The notes under the pieces: generated by a model | What the model was told of the DNA's origin: nothing | Seen by the model: only the letters and a program-made list of their open reading frames with translations | The model's database searches: none | Shown: piece after piece, positions 34,017-44,374 of the stretch | How the letters are laid out: each line of letters begins with the position of its first letter | Position numbering within the stretch: position 1 is the first letter of the stretch | Program-made: the position numbers and the translations under genes | DNA from: Eriocheir sinensis | Lineage: Eukaryota; Arthropoda; Malacostraca; Decapoda; Varunidae | DNA: 64,000 nt | Direction: 5' to 3' | Assembly (NCBI RefSeq): GCF_024679095.1 | Contig: NC_066549.1 | Location: 7,874,495-7,938,494 of the forward strand

Positions 34017-37000
34017 CCCTGCCAGCACCCCATCAAGAGATCTACTCAGTAGTTGCCTCAGTATGGCTGACCGTCTTGCACGCACAGATGTACATCTTCA
34101 CAGGCAACACCCCTGAACATGCCTATACATTCGCAGGAGAGGCTTACACAACCAAATCTCATAGATCTTGGCCTCCTCTTTCCAATGGTGTTTTTGTTTT
34201 TTTTAGCTGTGATGAAGTTTTTGAGATACAAAGGTTAACCCTTTCATTGCTGATCGCTCGCAGCAAGACTATCCCCCCAGGTGCACTCGTGCAGCCCAGC
34301 AGGGGGGAGGAGGGTCTCTTTTAACCGCTGTATCTCAAAAACTATTCATCACAGCTAAAAACAAAAACACCATTGGAAAGAGGAGGCCAAGATCTATAAG
34401 ATTTGGTTATGTAAGCCTCTCCTGTGAACGTACAGGCAGCTTCAGGGGGTGTTGCCTGTGAGTGCGACTGGCGCTTGCAGCGAGCTTTTAACACCACCAG
34501 CAAGTGACGCTAGAGCTCGCTCTTTTAACCTCTGTATCTCAAAAACTATTCATCACAGCTAAAAACAAAAACATCATTGGAAAGAGGAGGCTAAGCTCTA
34601 TAAGATTTGGTTATGTAAGCCTCTCCTGTGAATGTACAGACACCTTCAGCAAGTGACGCTAATGCTCAGTCTTTTAACCTCTGTATCTCAAAAACTATTC
34701 ATCACAGCTAAAAAACAACTCCATTGGAAAGAGGAGGCCAAGATCTATAAGATTCAGTTATGTAAGCCTCTCCTGCGAACGTACAGGCACGTTCAGGGGT
34801 GCTGCCTGTGAAGATGTACATTTGTGCGTGCAAGACGGTCAGCCATATTGAGGCAACTACTGAGTAGATCTCTTGATGGGGTGCTGGCAGGGTAGAATTG
34901 CCAACTGCAAAATTTACAACTATTTGGTCAAAAAATCAGTCAGGTGATAAGTGAAGCTATGCAAAAATGCCGCTATATTGGACAACATCCACCAGTTACT
35001 CGTCCATAGATTTTCCGTGCTAGGCTGATATGATTTTCCACCAAAATTTAGTGGAAAACCCACTGAATTGGCAATGCTGTAGGGTGAGAAATAGTGTTGG
35101 AACAATTTCATACGTGGGAAATTTGAGTGTGACTGGCACTTGCAGCGAGCATTTAGCACCACTGGCAAGTTACGCTAGTCCTCGCTGCAAGTATTTACCA
35201 ACGAAAGGGTTAAGAGAGACCCCCCTTCCCCTGCTGGATGCCCGAGTGCGCCTGGGGGGATAGTCTCACTGCAAGTGATTAGCAATGAAAGGGTAAAGAG
35301 CATATGTGGGAACAGAACATCAGAGAGATGGAGAATGTTAGGAAATGCCTTTGTCCTGATCCTGGCTGAAGATGATAATGATAAATGTCTAAGTAACTCA
35401 ATATCATACCATACTGCTATACAAATCTCAAAATCTGAATATCAATGCATAATGAATTTTTATTGTAATATTCATCTTAACCCCTTCACTACGGCCAGGC
35501 CAAATAAGCGCCCCACGCCGTATCCGAGATCGCCACGCACCCCAAATTTCAAATGTCGCTATTGAATATAACAAGTTTTCAGCCATAAACTCAACGTAAT
35601 CATCATGTATTATATATGAAAACATGCAGAATTAAATGGTGCACATAAAGAAACAAATTAATTGATAATTTTGAAATGTAAGCATAAATATTGATAAAAT
35701 AACTCGTATATTGGCTAAAGTGAGCCAGGACGAAGTATACGCATCCTCGGATATGGTACATGGCACACAAGGACGCAGTATACGCGTCCTCATGTTGAAG
35801 GGGTTAATATATGAGTAATTGGGCATAATGTAATTTTCCCTACTCTTCATAATCACCAATAATAACCTTAGTCACCTTAATAGTAGAAGTGAAATAACTT
35901 TACTGTGACTCACCTCCTTTGATGCAGGACTTTTGAGTGATTCTTCCTCTAGCTTCCCAATACTGAAGTCTGGAAATTCTTTTCTGAATTCCTCATAAAT
36001 AAAGTCATCCTTGGGAGTGAGCCTCAACATTTTGGGGTCCACTGCACACAAGAGCTGCAGAGGAGTAAGCAGGGATCAGTTGAAGGTTGGAGGGGGAGCA
36101 GGGTGTCTAGTGAGGGTGAATGGAAATGCTTATCAATTTGGAAGGAGACAAAGTTTCCAGTTGAAATTTTAAAAGGTATAGAGGATTGATGTCTGGAAGG
36201 CTGTGTAGAGTTTTCAGATTGAGAAATTAAGTTTTTAGGACACTGAGGGTGTGGAAATTATTCCATAAAGTGTAAATTTTGGTATATTATTGATGTAATT
36301 ATGTCTCTACCTCCACAGTGAAGTGGTTAGCATCCCTAACAACAAATTTGCAGGCCTGGGTTTGAATCCTAGCTTAAGCAGTCAGTGTGCAGCCCACCCA
36401 GCTGTTCATCCTTCCTTTCAGGATGGTCAATACATGGGTACCTGGGAAAGTCTGGGATAGGTAAACAGTAGTAACCCGGATGTTATACTGGCCGTGTCAG
36501 GTTAATGAGTTCTCTCCAACCAGACTCATAAAGGCCAACGGGATGGGGATGAGCACCACTGCCACATGCAGCTATGGCATATACTCCCAACTTTAGCTTT
36601 AGATGGTAGAAAGTTATTGAGATTCAAAGTTGTGGACACAAGAGGAAGTACTGTAATTGCATACATAGATGCAGCATCCAGCTTTGGTCTTAAATTTACA
36701 AGAGAAATCAGGAGAAAGGAGACTATATATTGACATCAGTAGCCTCTGAAACCTGTATTGGTTAGGAAGAGAAAATGAGGCTTACAAGTAGAAGGAGTCA
36801 GTTGGATCCAATTTTTCAAACCAAAATGAAAATGGAAAATATGCCGAGGAAAGGTTACAGTATGTCATTGGGTTGAGTGGAATAGACAGATACAAAGGTA
36901 TACACCCTCGACAAAAGTTTGTTCTGGATAGTGCTGCGTAGAACTTACAATGAAAAAGTCATACAAATGAGGATGATGGAGTACCGACATTAGTTTGTTC

Positions 37001-40000
37001 TACCCACATGGCATCATAGTGTCTCTTGCCTTCCTGCCAAGCCTCTCAGACCACTCTCAGTGCTTACCTCGCTGCCCCCAAAACAAATTATTGAAATTTT
37101 TTGCTGCATGTTCCCCCCATGATTTTACCCTCCGGATAACTGTGTTTAATGTATTTTTACCCACATGATGGAAAAGAAAAGCAGTTAATGTCAGAAACTA
37201 TTAAACCTCTCATTGTTCTGAAGGTTGTGGGTGACAGACCAAGGAAATAGCTGACCAGCTTGAAGTGAGTGATCAAATTGTGAAATGATACTTAGACTCA
37301 ATGGTGGGAGGTTGGCTGCAGAGCCATCCAACCCAAGAAAAGTGGTCTGGTAGGTCTCATAAAATCTGAAATCATTCTGTTAATGTGGTGAAGAGAGTGG
37401 GACGGCAGTAGCTGAGTGGTCAGCGTGTGGGTGTGGTAAGCCCATGGACCTAGGTTCGACTCCCACCAAAATACGATGATTTTTCAAACCATAGCCGAGT
37501 GGCGGAAGATTACCCACATGCTGCCCAGATCTTCAACCAACTCTAACTTCAGCAACTTTAGTCAAGAGGATCACTGGAGGGGCAGCATGGGCCAAGCAAG
37601 TCATACATCACAGCAGCCACTATAAATAAAATTTGCAATGGGCTGGGGTCGTTGAAGAGACCTCTGAAGAAAGGCTATCAGCACTATGGGCAGCACCTAA
37701 AAAAAAATAATAATAGTAATAATAAATAAATAAAGAATTGTAACAGCCCGTAAAATAAAGAAGTCTAACCCAGGTCTGTCTGATGAGGTAACTGTGAGTA
37801 GACATGTGTTTGAGCTTGGTTACACACGCCAAAGCCTTGTCAAGAAATCGACTCCCTTGTGTGCACCTGAGGGCACATAGAGTGGCTTCTGCAGAGTAAC
37901 ACCTTGATTGGGGTGAGGAGGAGTGGTTGGAGGTTTTGTGGTCTGATGAATCAACTTTCACTGTGACTATTGGACATGGTGGCAATGTTTACCATTGAAA
38001 TGAAAGTAACTTGCTAGAGCCACAGTGCATTGTGGTACAGTTAAGCACCCTAGTTCTTTGATGGTGTGGGGCTGCTTTTCTGGGAGGAGTCTAGGGAAGA
38101 CTGAAGTGTTACCAACAAATGTCAGAAAGAACCAATGTGTATTACGTGCTGTTCAAAGAGCATCTTCCTGAATGTTTTTAGCTGACGGGCACGCATGTTC
38201 CACCAAGACAAAGCCCCTTGTCCCACTGCAAAATCAGTAACCCAATGACTGGATGACTGTCTAATGCCATTTTTAAGGGATTGACCTGGAAATAGTCCAG
38301 ACCTCAGCGCAATATAAAATCTTTGGCAGATAATAAAGAGATTTACAGGGAAAGGACGTCAGCTCACTCATCAAACTCAAGGCTGAATTAGGGCTTCTTG
38401 GCCAATCATACCCTTGGAAAAGCTGCATCACATTGCCCTGTCATTACCACACTCCTGGAGGGAAGTGAAAAGATGTAAAGGATGCCCTACAAGAAGTCAC
38501 ATGTGGTATAGTACCTTGAACAAACTTTTGTTGAGGGCTGCAAGTTTACTGAGTGTGCCAGGGAAGGTTTATGGAAAATATGATATGAAGGGAGTGACTG
38601 AGGGAAAAATTAAAAAAACAAGGCTTCAAAGAGCAGATCACAGTTTTGTCATAAAGATAACAGTAGAAAAATATCCAGAGAAGAGTAGAAAAGTTTGTTA
38701 TATTTATAGACTAAGAGAGGCAGTGTGAGTAGGAACACATTATTGACCGGTTTGGTGATTTTCCATTTTCTTAATGTCCCTGGAATTTCCATTCTCTGCT
38801 TTACAAGACTGTGTAGTCAATATGAATAATACATAAGTCACATCTGAAAAATTCATTTTAAAGGGCCATAGAATACTTCAAGTCTCTGGACACCCTCAGA
38901 GAAAGATCATCTTACGAGCCTTACCAAGTGTGCAAAGCAAATGTATATAAAAACAATCATTTGCTGAACATACACAAGTTTCTGCATTGTTTGACATCAA
39001 AATTAAGGAAATTATATACCTGATGGCTGAGCAATATGAATCCTTATGAAAACAAAGAATGAAATACAGAGGAATATCTCAAATGAGATAATTAAGTTAG
39101 CAATATCCTGAGTCACTGTACTCTCAATAGACATGTAAAAGTATAACTTGGGGAAAACTTCAGGCAAGACTTGGAATAGTATATATGGGGTGTGCCAGTA
39201 AATATTTGAAATGTTAATGAAGATCTGGAAAAGTATAGCTGATGAGGTTTTTGTAATAATGACTCATCATAGACATCACATACCTTTGGAAATACATAAA
39301 AATTCCCTCCAATCGATCCTAGCACTTTAATTCATACTTGCCAGCCTGTGTACTCACATTGAAGTGTATCTCTGCATGCTCCATGGCCTTCATGGCCCAC
39401 AGCCCTTCCATGGTTGCCTGCAACACATTGATAATGAAGTAACTGTTTTCCTCTGCACAGGAGAGCTGTGCAGTTTGGTACTTTAAAAACTTCCTTCACT
39501 TTTGTCCCTAAGACATGGGAATCATTCCACTGGGTGCCTTGAGAAATGACCCAAAAGGATGAAACTTCTATATTGCAGGAGACTGAGATCACAACACTTA
39601 GTAGCAATATATCAATAGCTCAGTAGCAATAGCTAAGTGTCATTCATGATATTTCCATTGATTCCTTTAAAGTAAATAACTGACTTCTGCCAGTGCCCAA
39701 TCTTCTCTGTTTTTTTCATGCTTCAGTTGCTCTTTAATTAACTAACACGCTTCAATATAGCCACCAGTGCCCGTACTTGGGTTGTGCCACCAGTGTCTGT
39801 GACCCGAGATCCTAAACTGGAGTAAATTGAAGGCTATGGTGACATGTGGCAGTCCACCATACATTTATTTTTATTTCCAAAGAGCATACTGGCTTCGTAC
39901 ATCTGTAAACTCATTTAGAGATCAAGTTTATATAAATAATTTATATATTAAGCTCCCAAGGATCAGCTGCATTTTGTCTCAAGAATATGCTGAGTGTCAC

Positions 40001-43000
40001 ACAAATGTTTATTTTGTAATCAATACCACCCAATAACATTGATATTGAGGTGAAAAAAACATTACTAGCACCTGCATGGTTATGAGATGAGCATGCTAAT
40101 ATACATTCCATGCTGGTTTGCTAGTCTCAAACACTGTACAATACAGCCAGTTCTCAGCCACTCTCAGCCACAAGTGAGCCAAAAGACAAGAGTTAAGGTT
40201 TCCTCTAGCTTTTCCATACAGTATATGGATTTTGTTTACTTTTCTTCTCTTGTTGAATTTTGTTAGTTCTGTAAACTCTTTATCTCCTCTCTACTGGTTG
40301 TATTTTTGTACTCTTTAACCCGGTAGCAGCAGGGATCATGTTTCTCCAAGCGAGAAAAATGAGAAAAAAATCACCCCTCACACAAACCATTTCATAATAT
40401 ATATTAAAGCATTTGTGATCAGATTATGTATCATCTATTTTGGGGGGGTTTATATCATGGCACAAATTTGGCCCGTCGCTGCTACACGGTAAAGCCACAA
40501 ATTTGGCCCGTCGCTGCTACAGGGTTAAGTTTATTACCTCTGTTCATAGGTGACTTTCCTCCATGTTGCATAAAGTTGTTGTTGTTTTCAGAAAATTTTG
40601 CTGATTTTTTGGGGGGAAGTAACATAACTAACACTACTTTTTTCTGATTTTGCAAAAGAAAATTGTGTCTGGGGGGTACCATAGTGTAAAGGTAATCCCT
40701 GTTAGGGAAGGGTTAAGTTTTCATTTTCTTTATATCAATTTCAGTTTCATCGAATAGTAACGAGCTTGTTCTGAATTTTCATCCTATTCTCTAGTCGTCT
40801 CCCTGATTGTAATACTAATTGTGTTTTCTTACTCTTAAATTTTCCCTCAGCCTGTTTAACTTTAGCCTGCTTCACACTTTAACCCCTTGACTGCGGATTT
40901 CCAACAGGAAGACATCACCAAGCTACAGGAATGAAACAAAAAGTGGCTGCTACAATTCAATGAAGAGAAATCTAAAGTCCTGCACCTTGGAAGGGGATAT
41001 CCAGCATACCAATACCATACAGGAAACACTGCACTATTTACCACAGAGGCAGAGAAAGACCTGAAAGCATACGTTACCAGGCTGCCAGTGAAAGCCAAAT
41101 CTGTGCAAATCGCAGCGGACGGGTTAACATTCGGTGGTCATTGGACTTGAGCTTATTCAGTACTATGACATCCCTTCCTATGTCTGGATTCCAAGTATGA
41201 ATAAAATCAATTTCTTATACCAGCAGTTGAAATGCAGCTCAAATGCCTAATACTTGTTAAAACTTAACCCCCAGAGAAACACCTTCAACTGCAAGGGGAA
41301 TAATGCTACTGTATTCAAATCCTACTTTCTTCCAGTGAAATGTTAAGGTTAAGGATTCATTGTGACTGGGCCTGAGGGTGGAACCACTTCAGCTACCCCA
41401 ATTTAGCTTCTTGTATGTTATGCCTCCATTGAGATTTTGAACCATGTAATGATTAAGTATGTTACGTATATTTTACATGAGCCATGAATATATAAGGCTT
41501 TTTTACTAATCCTATGATACTTTATATTTGGGCTTAAATATCAGTAGACAACCCCATGAATTACTTGAGAAAATTGCTGAAAACTTTACTTTTACTTGAG
41601 TATCAAACAGTAAATCACACACTTAATATAGGCTAATATAACAGTAATCTAATGACCTAGCAGGGCTTTTTTGTTGTTTTTTGTTTTGATGTTGCCCTTG
41701 AGCTGTTTACTGAAAAAAAATCATATTATTATCCATATGCCCAATAAATATAAAACAATTTCCCCCACAGGACTTACATCATTGCCGAGCTCATCTGCAT
41801 TAACTCCAGACGTTAGGCCCGGTCCCCCACCTCCAGCCGCAGCAACCACATGACCTGGGATGCCCTGGAAAGGAAAACCAGTGAGTTTCTAGCAATGATC
41901 TCATTTATTTGCATTCAGCTTTTCAGCCATGTCCTATATACTGAAGAAACATCTCTACTGTCTCAGGACACCTCTCACACCACCATCATATGCACTACCA
42001 CATGAAAATAAATTTACAAAGTAACAATTAAGTGTTGATTACCCCTAGGCTGTGGGTAATTGATCCCATGACTCCTGCCACAGACAGTTTTATTAAGTGG
42101 GCCAATACCAATACTCCAATACTCCAACCAAGTTCATATTGGTCTCATTAGATTCAGCTTACTTTGAACTTTATGATGATTAATTAATTACTAATGAGGT
42201 GAATTAATTACTGATGGGGGTGCATTGCTTCACTTACCCACCACCTCCACTCCCCTAGACAGTCCCTCCAAGCAAGCCCCCATGCAGTTACTTTTCCCAT
42301 TCCAAGCCAGATAATGATTGGTATTACTGACATGCCAGTATCTCATTTCCTACTTAACCATTTGCTCTTCTGTTGTCATATATATTTTCTTTTAACCTTC
42401 ACCCCCCACCCCACCCATAGAAAACCATAGGAAACTGTAGAGATCAAAACAAGTGTGACAATAGACGTGAAATGTGTGTGCCAACACTCGCAGCCGCTGT
42501 CAGTGGAGTAGCCCATATCGTCATACAGCAGCCAAAACGCACAGCTCACCACAGCTAAAATCCAATAGAGGTGTTCATGCTCTTACCTATGGGAGGGCTT
42601 CGCCTCCCTCAACTTCCCCCTGTTTGCACATTTTGTCAGGTTGGACATATGGTCATTATTCATTTGCACAACAAATAAGGCCTCAAAACACTCATGAACC
42701 CCCCAAAAAAGTCAAATGGAAGAAAACACCAAAAAACAGGAAGTGGCAATAAAATAAATAAATGCTGCTCTATAGCTTTAAAGTCTAATGTTTCTTAATA
42801 CCTTTAACAGACTAGTGAGTAATCTATGACAATCCATGACAAAGAACAAAAATTTAACGTGGATACAAAATTGAAAATTAAGGACAAGGAGCAGAGTACC
42901 GCACTTGGAATGAGAGAGAATTCAGGGATCAGTTCAAAACTCAAGATAATATAAAACTTTTGTAAGCCCTGTAAGTCTGTGCAACATTATTTACCTATAA

Positions 43001-44374
43001 AGTAAAGGTAAATTTAGGGGCTGATGCTATAGCTGGGTGTGGCCTCAGTGCCCATCCCTGTCTCAGGCCCGTAATCCCTAAAGGACGGTTGGCGAGAATT
43101 CCCACTCGGTTGGAGAAAGGCAGGGTGTGGGAATTCCCGTCCTCTGCTTTCCCGCCAAGATTTGCACTACCCAACATCATATCTCCGCCATGCGAGGAAC
43201 TTCAAGATTCTTTCATCATGTAAATGAAAGATTGGCAATGTAAAAGCACTATGAACTATGTACTGTGTTTTTGTCTAAAAATGCCACACAGGGCACTGAT
43301 GAACACCTATTTAGCCAAATTTTATCAAATCGACATATGCTCTGCATGCAGAAAACTGCCCTCTGGCCTGTCCTTTAGGGGTTAACGGTCGTAGTATTAA
43401 TCTCCCCCATTCCTGTTTCCTTCCCTTCCCTTTCCCTTGGCTGTGAACCGCAGTTTCAAGCATCTCTTGGGGGGTTGGGATTGATTAACACTACCTCGAG
43501 AGAGAGCGGATGGGGTCGAAAAAGTGTTGACTTCACGGGGTGAGAGGCAGGACATCTTCGGTTTCCCCTTCCTACATTTCATGAATAAATAGCGTTCTAT
43601 TTGTTATTATAGAAGGAAATATATTGAAAAGTATCAAAATATTTTTATGACTGATATTACATCACAAACTTTGCTGAAGTTAATATATTTTTTTAGTTTG
43701 TAAAGATTATGGTGTTTCCATTTGATTGTAAACATACAGTTATTCCTGAAGATTCCTTTATAATTGTCCCCAAGAATGGCAAAAGACAGCAGATTGATGA
43801 CTAAATATGGCATTATTTTGGCAATACTTGACATATACCATTGCCTAAAAAAGGGCATTTCTCGGCGACCACCTTGATTTAAGACAAAAATGCCATAAAT
43901 GACATGACCTGGCAACCCCGGTGTGGCTGCCCCAAGTGTGTGTGACCAGTCATGGATACCAACCCGTCTCATAAATTAACTTACCCGCGTTACTTGTTAT
44001 TATCTACCTGTAGATCAACTACGCTATTGTTATGTTTTATGATATATAATGTATATGAATACAATGATGTGTGAAAAAGCATTATTTATTTCGTTTTCTG
44101 TAATTATTGGTTTGAAAGTTCTGCCAACATTATTATGACATGCAGATTGGTCTTGTCTGGCCCACACATCTGTCACGGGGACGGGGCGGCTTATACATAC
44201 CCCAGACCTGCGTATGGGGATGCGGACGGAAAGGGAATGGGGAAGTCTAATATTACGGCCATAAGCCTGTGGTGGACGAGAACCCATTACCCAGGGCCAC
44301 AGGGCAAGTGCTTCCCAGTAGTCAGTGACATTAATACTTACCAGTTCTTCAAAGATCTCTGCTTGGTTTGGCAT
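30042..44374 (-). CDS. PBDC1: PBDC1 family protein, five coding exons, 181 residues
   Basis: Spliced minus-strand gene: coding exons 44374-44342, 41864-41778, 39417-39358, 36054-35914 and 30266-30042. All introns are GT-AG and all exons are phase 0 (33, 87, 60, 141 and 225 bp), giving an uninterrupted 181-residue protein that starts [11 protein letters not shown] and ends in a basic tail (residues about 165-181). Family signatures are [10 protein letters not shown] (47-56), KWRPFC (108-113), a [10 protein letters not shown] segment (about 123-132) and RIQFF...ARNREG (147-161). Human PBDC1 is 233 residues with a long acidic tail; this protein lacks that tail and is nearer the yeast form. Known of the family: yeast Ypl225w (Chp1) is a ribosome-associated chaperone for folding of nascent eEF1A, acting in the cytosol. 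Function here is inferred from homology. The introns hold at least ten transposon insertions, yet the frame is intact. Confidence 0.93.
30269..31112 (-). mobile_element. CR1-like LINE, 5'-truncated, in PBDC1 intron 4
   Basis: The best preserved LINE in the window. The minus strand encodes about 215 residues of the RT C-terminal region: [102 protein letters not shown], open up to a stop just after DRWQ. The 3' UTR ends in the TTATGTTC repeat adjoining the PBDC1 acceptor. The 5' side is lost at a (TA)n array. It is in the same orientation as PBDC1. Confidence 0.9.
31118..31195 (+). repeat. (TA)n microsatellite at the LINE truncation point
   Basis: About 39 TA units exactly where CR1 homology ends on its 5' side. 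Confidence 0.96.
31300..31515 (+). mobile_element. LINE endonuclease-domain fragment
   Basis: Plus-strand translation [14 protein letters not shown]..., then after a stop [20 protein letters not shown] and [10 protein letters not shown], resembling the start of LINE apurinic-type endonuclease domains (N-G-L followed by ...D-L-VSET-L). It is in the opposite orientation to the CR1 copy next to it, so it comes from another element. Confidence 0.55.
31516..32285. other. No feature recognised
   Basis: Intronic sequence (PBDC1 intron 4) without identifiable repeats, except possible decayed termini near 31516-31540. Confidence 0.35.
32294..32983. mobile_element. hAT-like non-autonomous element with nested repeat
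   Basis: Left end CAGGAATGTGGAGTCGA and right end, read inward, CAGGGGTGTGGAGTCAGTCG are inverted. Subterminal copies of CTCCGACTCC occur at both sides (32324-32372 and 32950-32968). Flanks CATTAATT (32286-32293) and CATGAATT (32984-32991) agree at 7 of 8 positions, as expected of an 8 bp hAT target duplication. The interior (about 32425-32900, starting CATCATCATCATTTTGTTTA) looks like a separate dispersed repeat. No transposase. Confidence 0.75.
33000..33915. other. No feature recognised
   Basis: AT-rich intron sequence. A (CTT)n-like run lies near 33670-33690. No repeat family was matched. Confidence 0.35.
33922..34012 (+). repeat. (TA)n microsatellite
   Basis: About 45 TA units immediately left of the TA-flanked inverted-repeat element. 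Confidence 0.96.
34017..34892. mobile_element. Inverted-repeat element with ~200 bp arms and TA flanks
   Basis: The left arm from CCCTGCCAGCACCCCATC (34017) to about 34225 is matched in reverse by the right arm 34680-34892, with few mismatches. TA lies at both edges (34015-34016 and 34893-34894). The inner half of the arm (TATCTCAAAAACTATTCATC, ACAGCTAAAAAC, CATTGGAAAGAGGAGGC) is repeated three times (about 34328, 34530 and 34682). No coding capacity. Because a (TA)n array abuts the left edge, the TA duplication there is uninformative. Confidence 0.8.
34235..35297. repeat. TTAA-bounded ~85 bp modules, inverted pair, plus TTAACCCTTTC ends
   Basis: TTAACCCTTTCATTGCTGAT (34235) through GGGTCTCTTTTAA (34322) is repeated in reverse at 35213-35297 (TTAAGAGAGACC ... 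GCAATGAAAGGGTAAA), sharing GACTATCCCCCCAGG and AGCAGGGG. A further TTAACCCTTTCGTTGG end starts at 35216 and runs leftward. The left module sits inside the 34017-34892 element; the right one lies outside it. Confidence 0.65.
35481..35803. mobile_element. TTAA-flanked element family 3
   Basis: TTAA at 35477-35480 and 35804-35807, ends CCCCTTCAC and (inward) CCCCTTCAACATG. 323 bp. The interior has CACGCCGTATCCGAG and TATACGCGTCCTCATG. No coding capacity. Located about 110 bp from the PBDC1 exon 4 donor. Confidence 0.72.
35914..36054 (-). CDS. PBDC1: PBDC1 coding exon 4
   Basis: Encodes residues 61-107: VDPKMLRLT, then [12 protein letters not shown] and a Glu/Lys-rich helix ending SPASKE, collinear with the VDPQFLKLT...IYSEFRKNF region of human PBDC1. 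Acceptor CTCCTCTGCAG, donor GTGAGTCAC; 141 bp, phase 0. A TTAA-flanked mobile element ends about 110 bp downstream of the donor in intron 4. Confidence 0.92.
36312..36605 (+). mobile_element. tRNA-derived SINE, family A
   Basis: AGTGAAGTGGTTAGCATCCC (box A-like) and GGGTTTGAATCC (box B) lead into CAGTCAGTGTGCAGCCCACC, CAGCTGTTCATCC, ATGGGTACCTGGGAAAG, GTAACCCGGATG, ATGAGTTCTCTCCAACC and CATGCAGCTATGGC. Same body as the interrupted copy at 9139-9720. Confidence 0.78.
37145..38470 (+). pseudogene. Tc1-family transposase pseudogene
   Basis: Fragments in order: LKVVGDRPR and QPKKSG (N-terminal helix-turn-helix part, upstream of the SINE), [27 protein letters not shown] (first D at 37945-37947), [28 protein letters not shown] (second D at 38207-38209) and [13 protein letters not shown]. 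The third acidic residue codon is TAA (38315-38317), one change from GAA. Several other stops and frameshifts are present. 35 codons separate the second D from the lost E, one more than the usual DD34E. Confidence 0.85.
37399..37735 (+). mobile_element. tRNA-derived SINE, family B, inside the Tc1 transposase
   Basis: GGGACGGCAGTAGCTGAGTG (box A TAGCTGAGTGG), GGTTCGACTCC (box B at 37472), CCGAGTGGCGGAAG, TTACCCACATGCTG, CTTCAGCAACTTTAG, ending in an A/T-rich AATAATAATAAATAAAT tail. Flanks AAGAGAGT and AAGAATTGT are roughly alike, as a decayed target duplication would be. The transposase reads on after the SINE. Confidence 0.75.
38545..39340. other. No feature recognised
   Basis: PBDC1 intron 3 to 4 sequence, AT-rich. 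A plus frame to 38728 has no recognisable domain. Confidence 0.35.
39358..39417 (-). CDS. PBDC1: PBDC1 coding exon 3
   Basis: Encodes residues 41-60, including [10 protein letters not shown], the most recognisable N-terminal motif of the family (human counterpart WAMRAMQHAE). It is flanked by a TGTGTTGCAG acceptor and a GTGAGTAC donor; 60 bp, phase 0. Confidence 0.9.
40319..40524. mobile_element. TTAA-flanked element family 1, copy 3
   Basis: TTAA at 40315-40318 and 40525-40528; ends CCCGGTAGCAGCAGGG and CGCTGCTACAGGG. Same body as copies 1 and 2, with a short deletion around TTTCTCCAAGCG and two 35 bp units. Confidence 0.85.
40883..41123 (+). mobile_element. TTAA-flanked element family 2 with LINE RT fragment, copy 1
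   Basis: TTAA at 40879-40882 and 41124-41127. Ends CCCCTTGACTGCGG and (inward) CCCGTCCGCTGCGA. 241 bp. The plus-strand interior translates as DITKLQE, stop, [43 protein letters not shown], which is the segment of CR1-type RT after the FADD box (W-L-FN--K-KVLHLG). An equal-length copy in the opposite orientation is at 53979-54219. Confidence 0.85.
41130..41770. other. Intron sequence; LINE 3' tail scrap at 41668-41722
   Basis: GTTGCCCTTGAGCTGTTTAC followed by an A-run is a short 3'-end copy of the Jockey-like LINE. Otherwise nothing recognised. Confidence 0.45.
41778..41864 (-). CDS. PBDC1: PBDC1 coding exon 2
   Basis: Encodes residues 12-40, a Gly/Ala-rich linker followed by NADELGND. The acceptor TTTCCTTTCCAG precedes it and a GTAAGTC donor follows. 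The exon is 87 bp and phase 0. The Gly-rich part is lineage-specific; the final residues align with the NDP segment of vertebrate PBDC1. Confidence 0.85.
41880..43070. other. No feature recognised
   Basis: PBDC1 intron 1 sequence, unique and AT-rich. A CCCCACCCCACCC stretch is at 42402-42416. Open frames are short and unremarkable. Confidence 0.35.
43075..43381. mobile_element. Probable TTAA-flanked element family 4
   Basis: Right end CTGTCCTTTAGGGGTTAA (TTAA 43382-43385) and left end GTAATCCCTAAAGGACGG are inverted over about 15 bp. The left target reads GTAA rather than TTAA (one change). 307 bp interior without homology. Confidence 0.6.
43386..44330. other. No feature recognised
   Basis: PBDC1 intron 1 sequence. 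The 129-residue minus frame across 44030-44419 includes the true start exon but is otherwise intron read-through. Confidence 0.4.

Larger units (their letters stand above)
36903..38540 (+). mobile_element. Tc1-like transposon, dead, split by a SINE
   Basis: Terminal inverted repeats CACCCTCGACAAAAGTTTGT (left) and, read inward, CAGCCCTCAACAAAAGTTTG (right, from 38540). TA precedes the left end; CA follows the right. 1638 bp including a SINE at 37399-37735. The interior carries a recognisable but broken Tc1 transposase. Confidence 0.85.

Noticed and set aside
42474..42752. 92-residue plus frame
   Set aside because: Lies in a PBDC1 intron on the opposite strand, with no recognisable motif.
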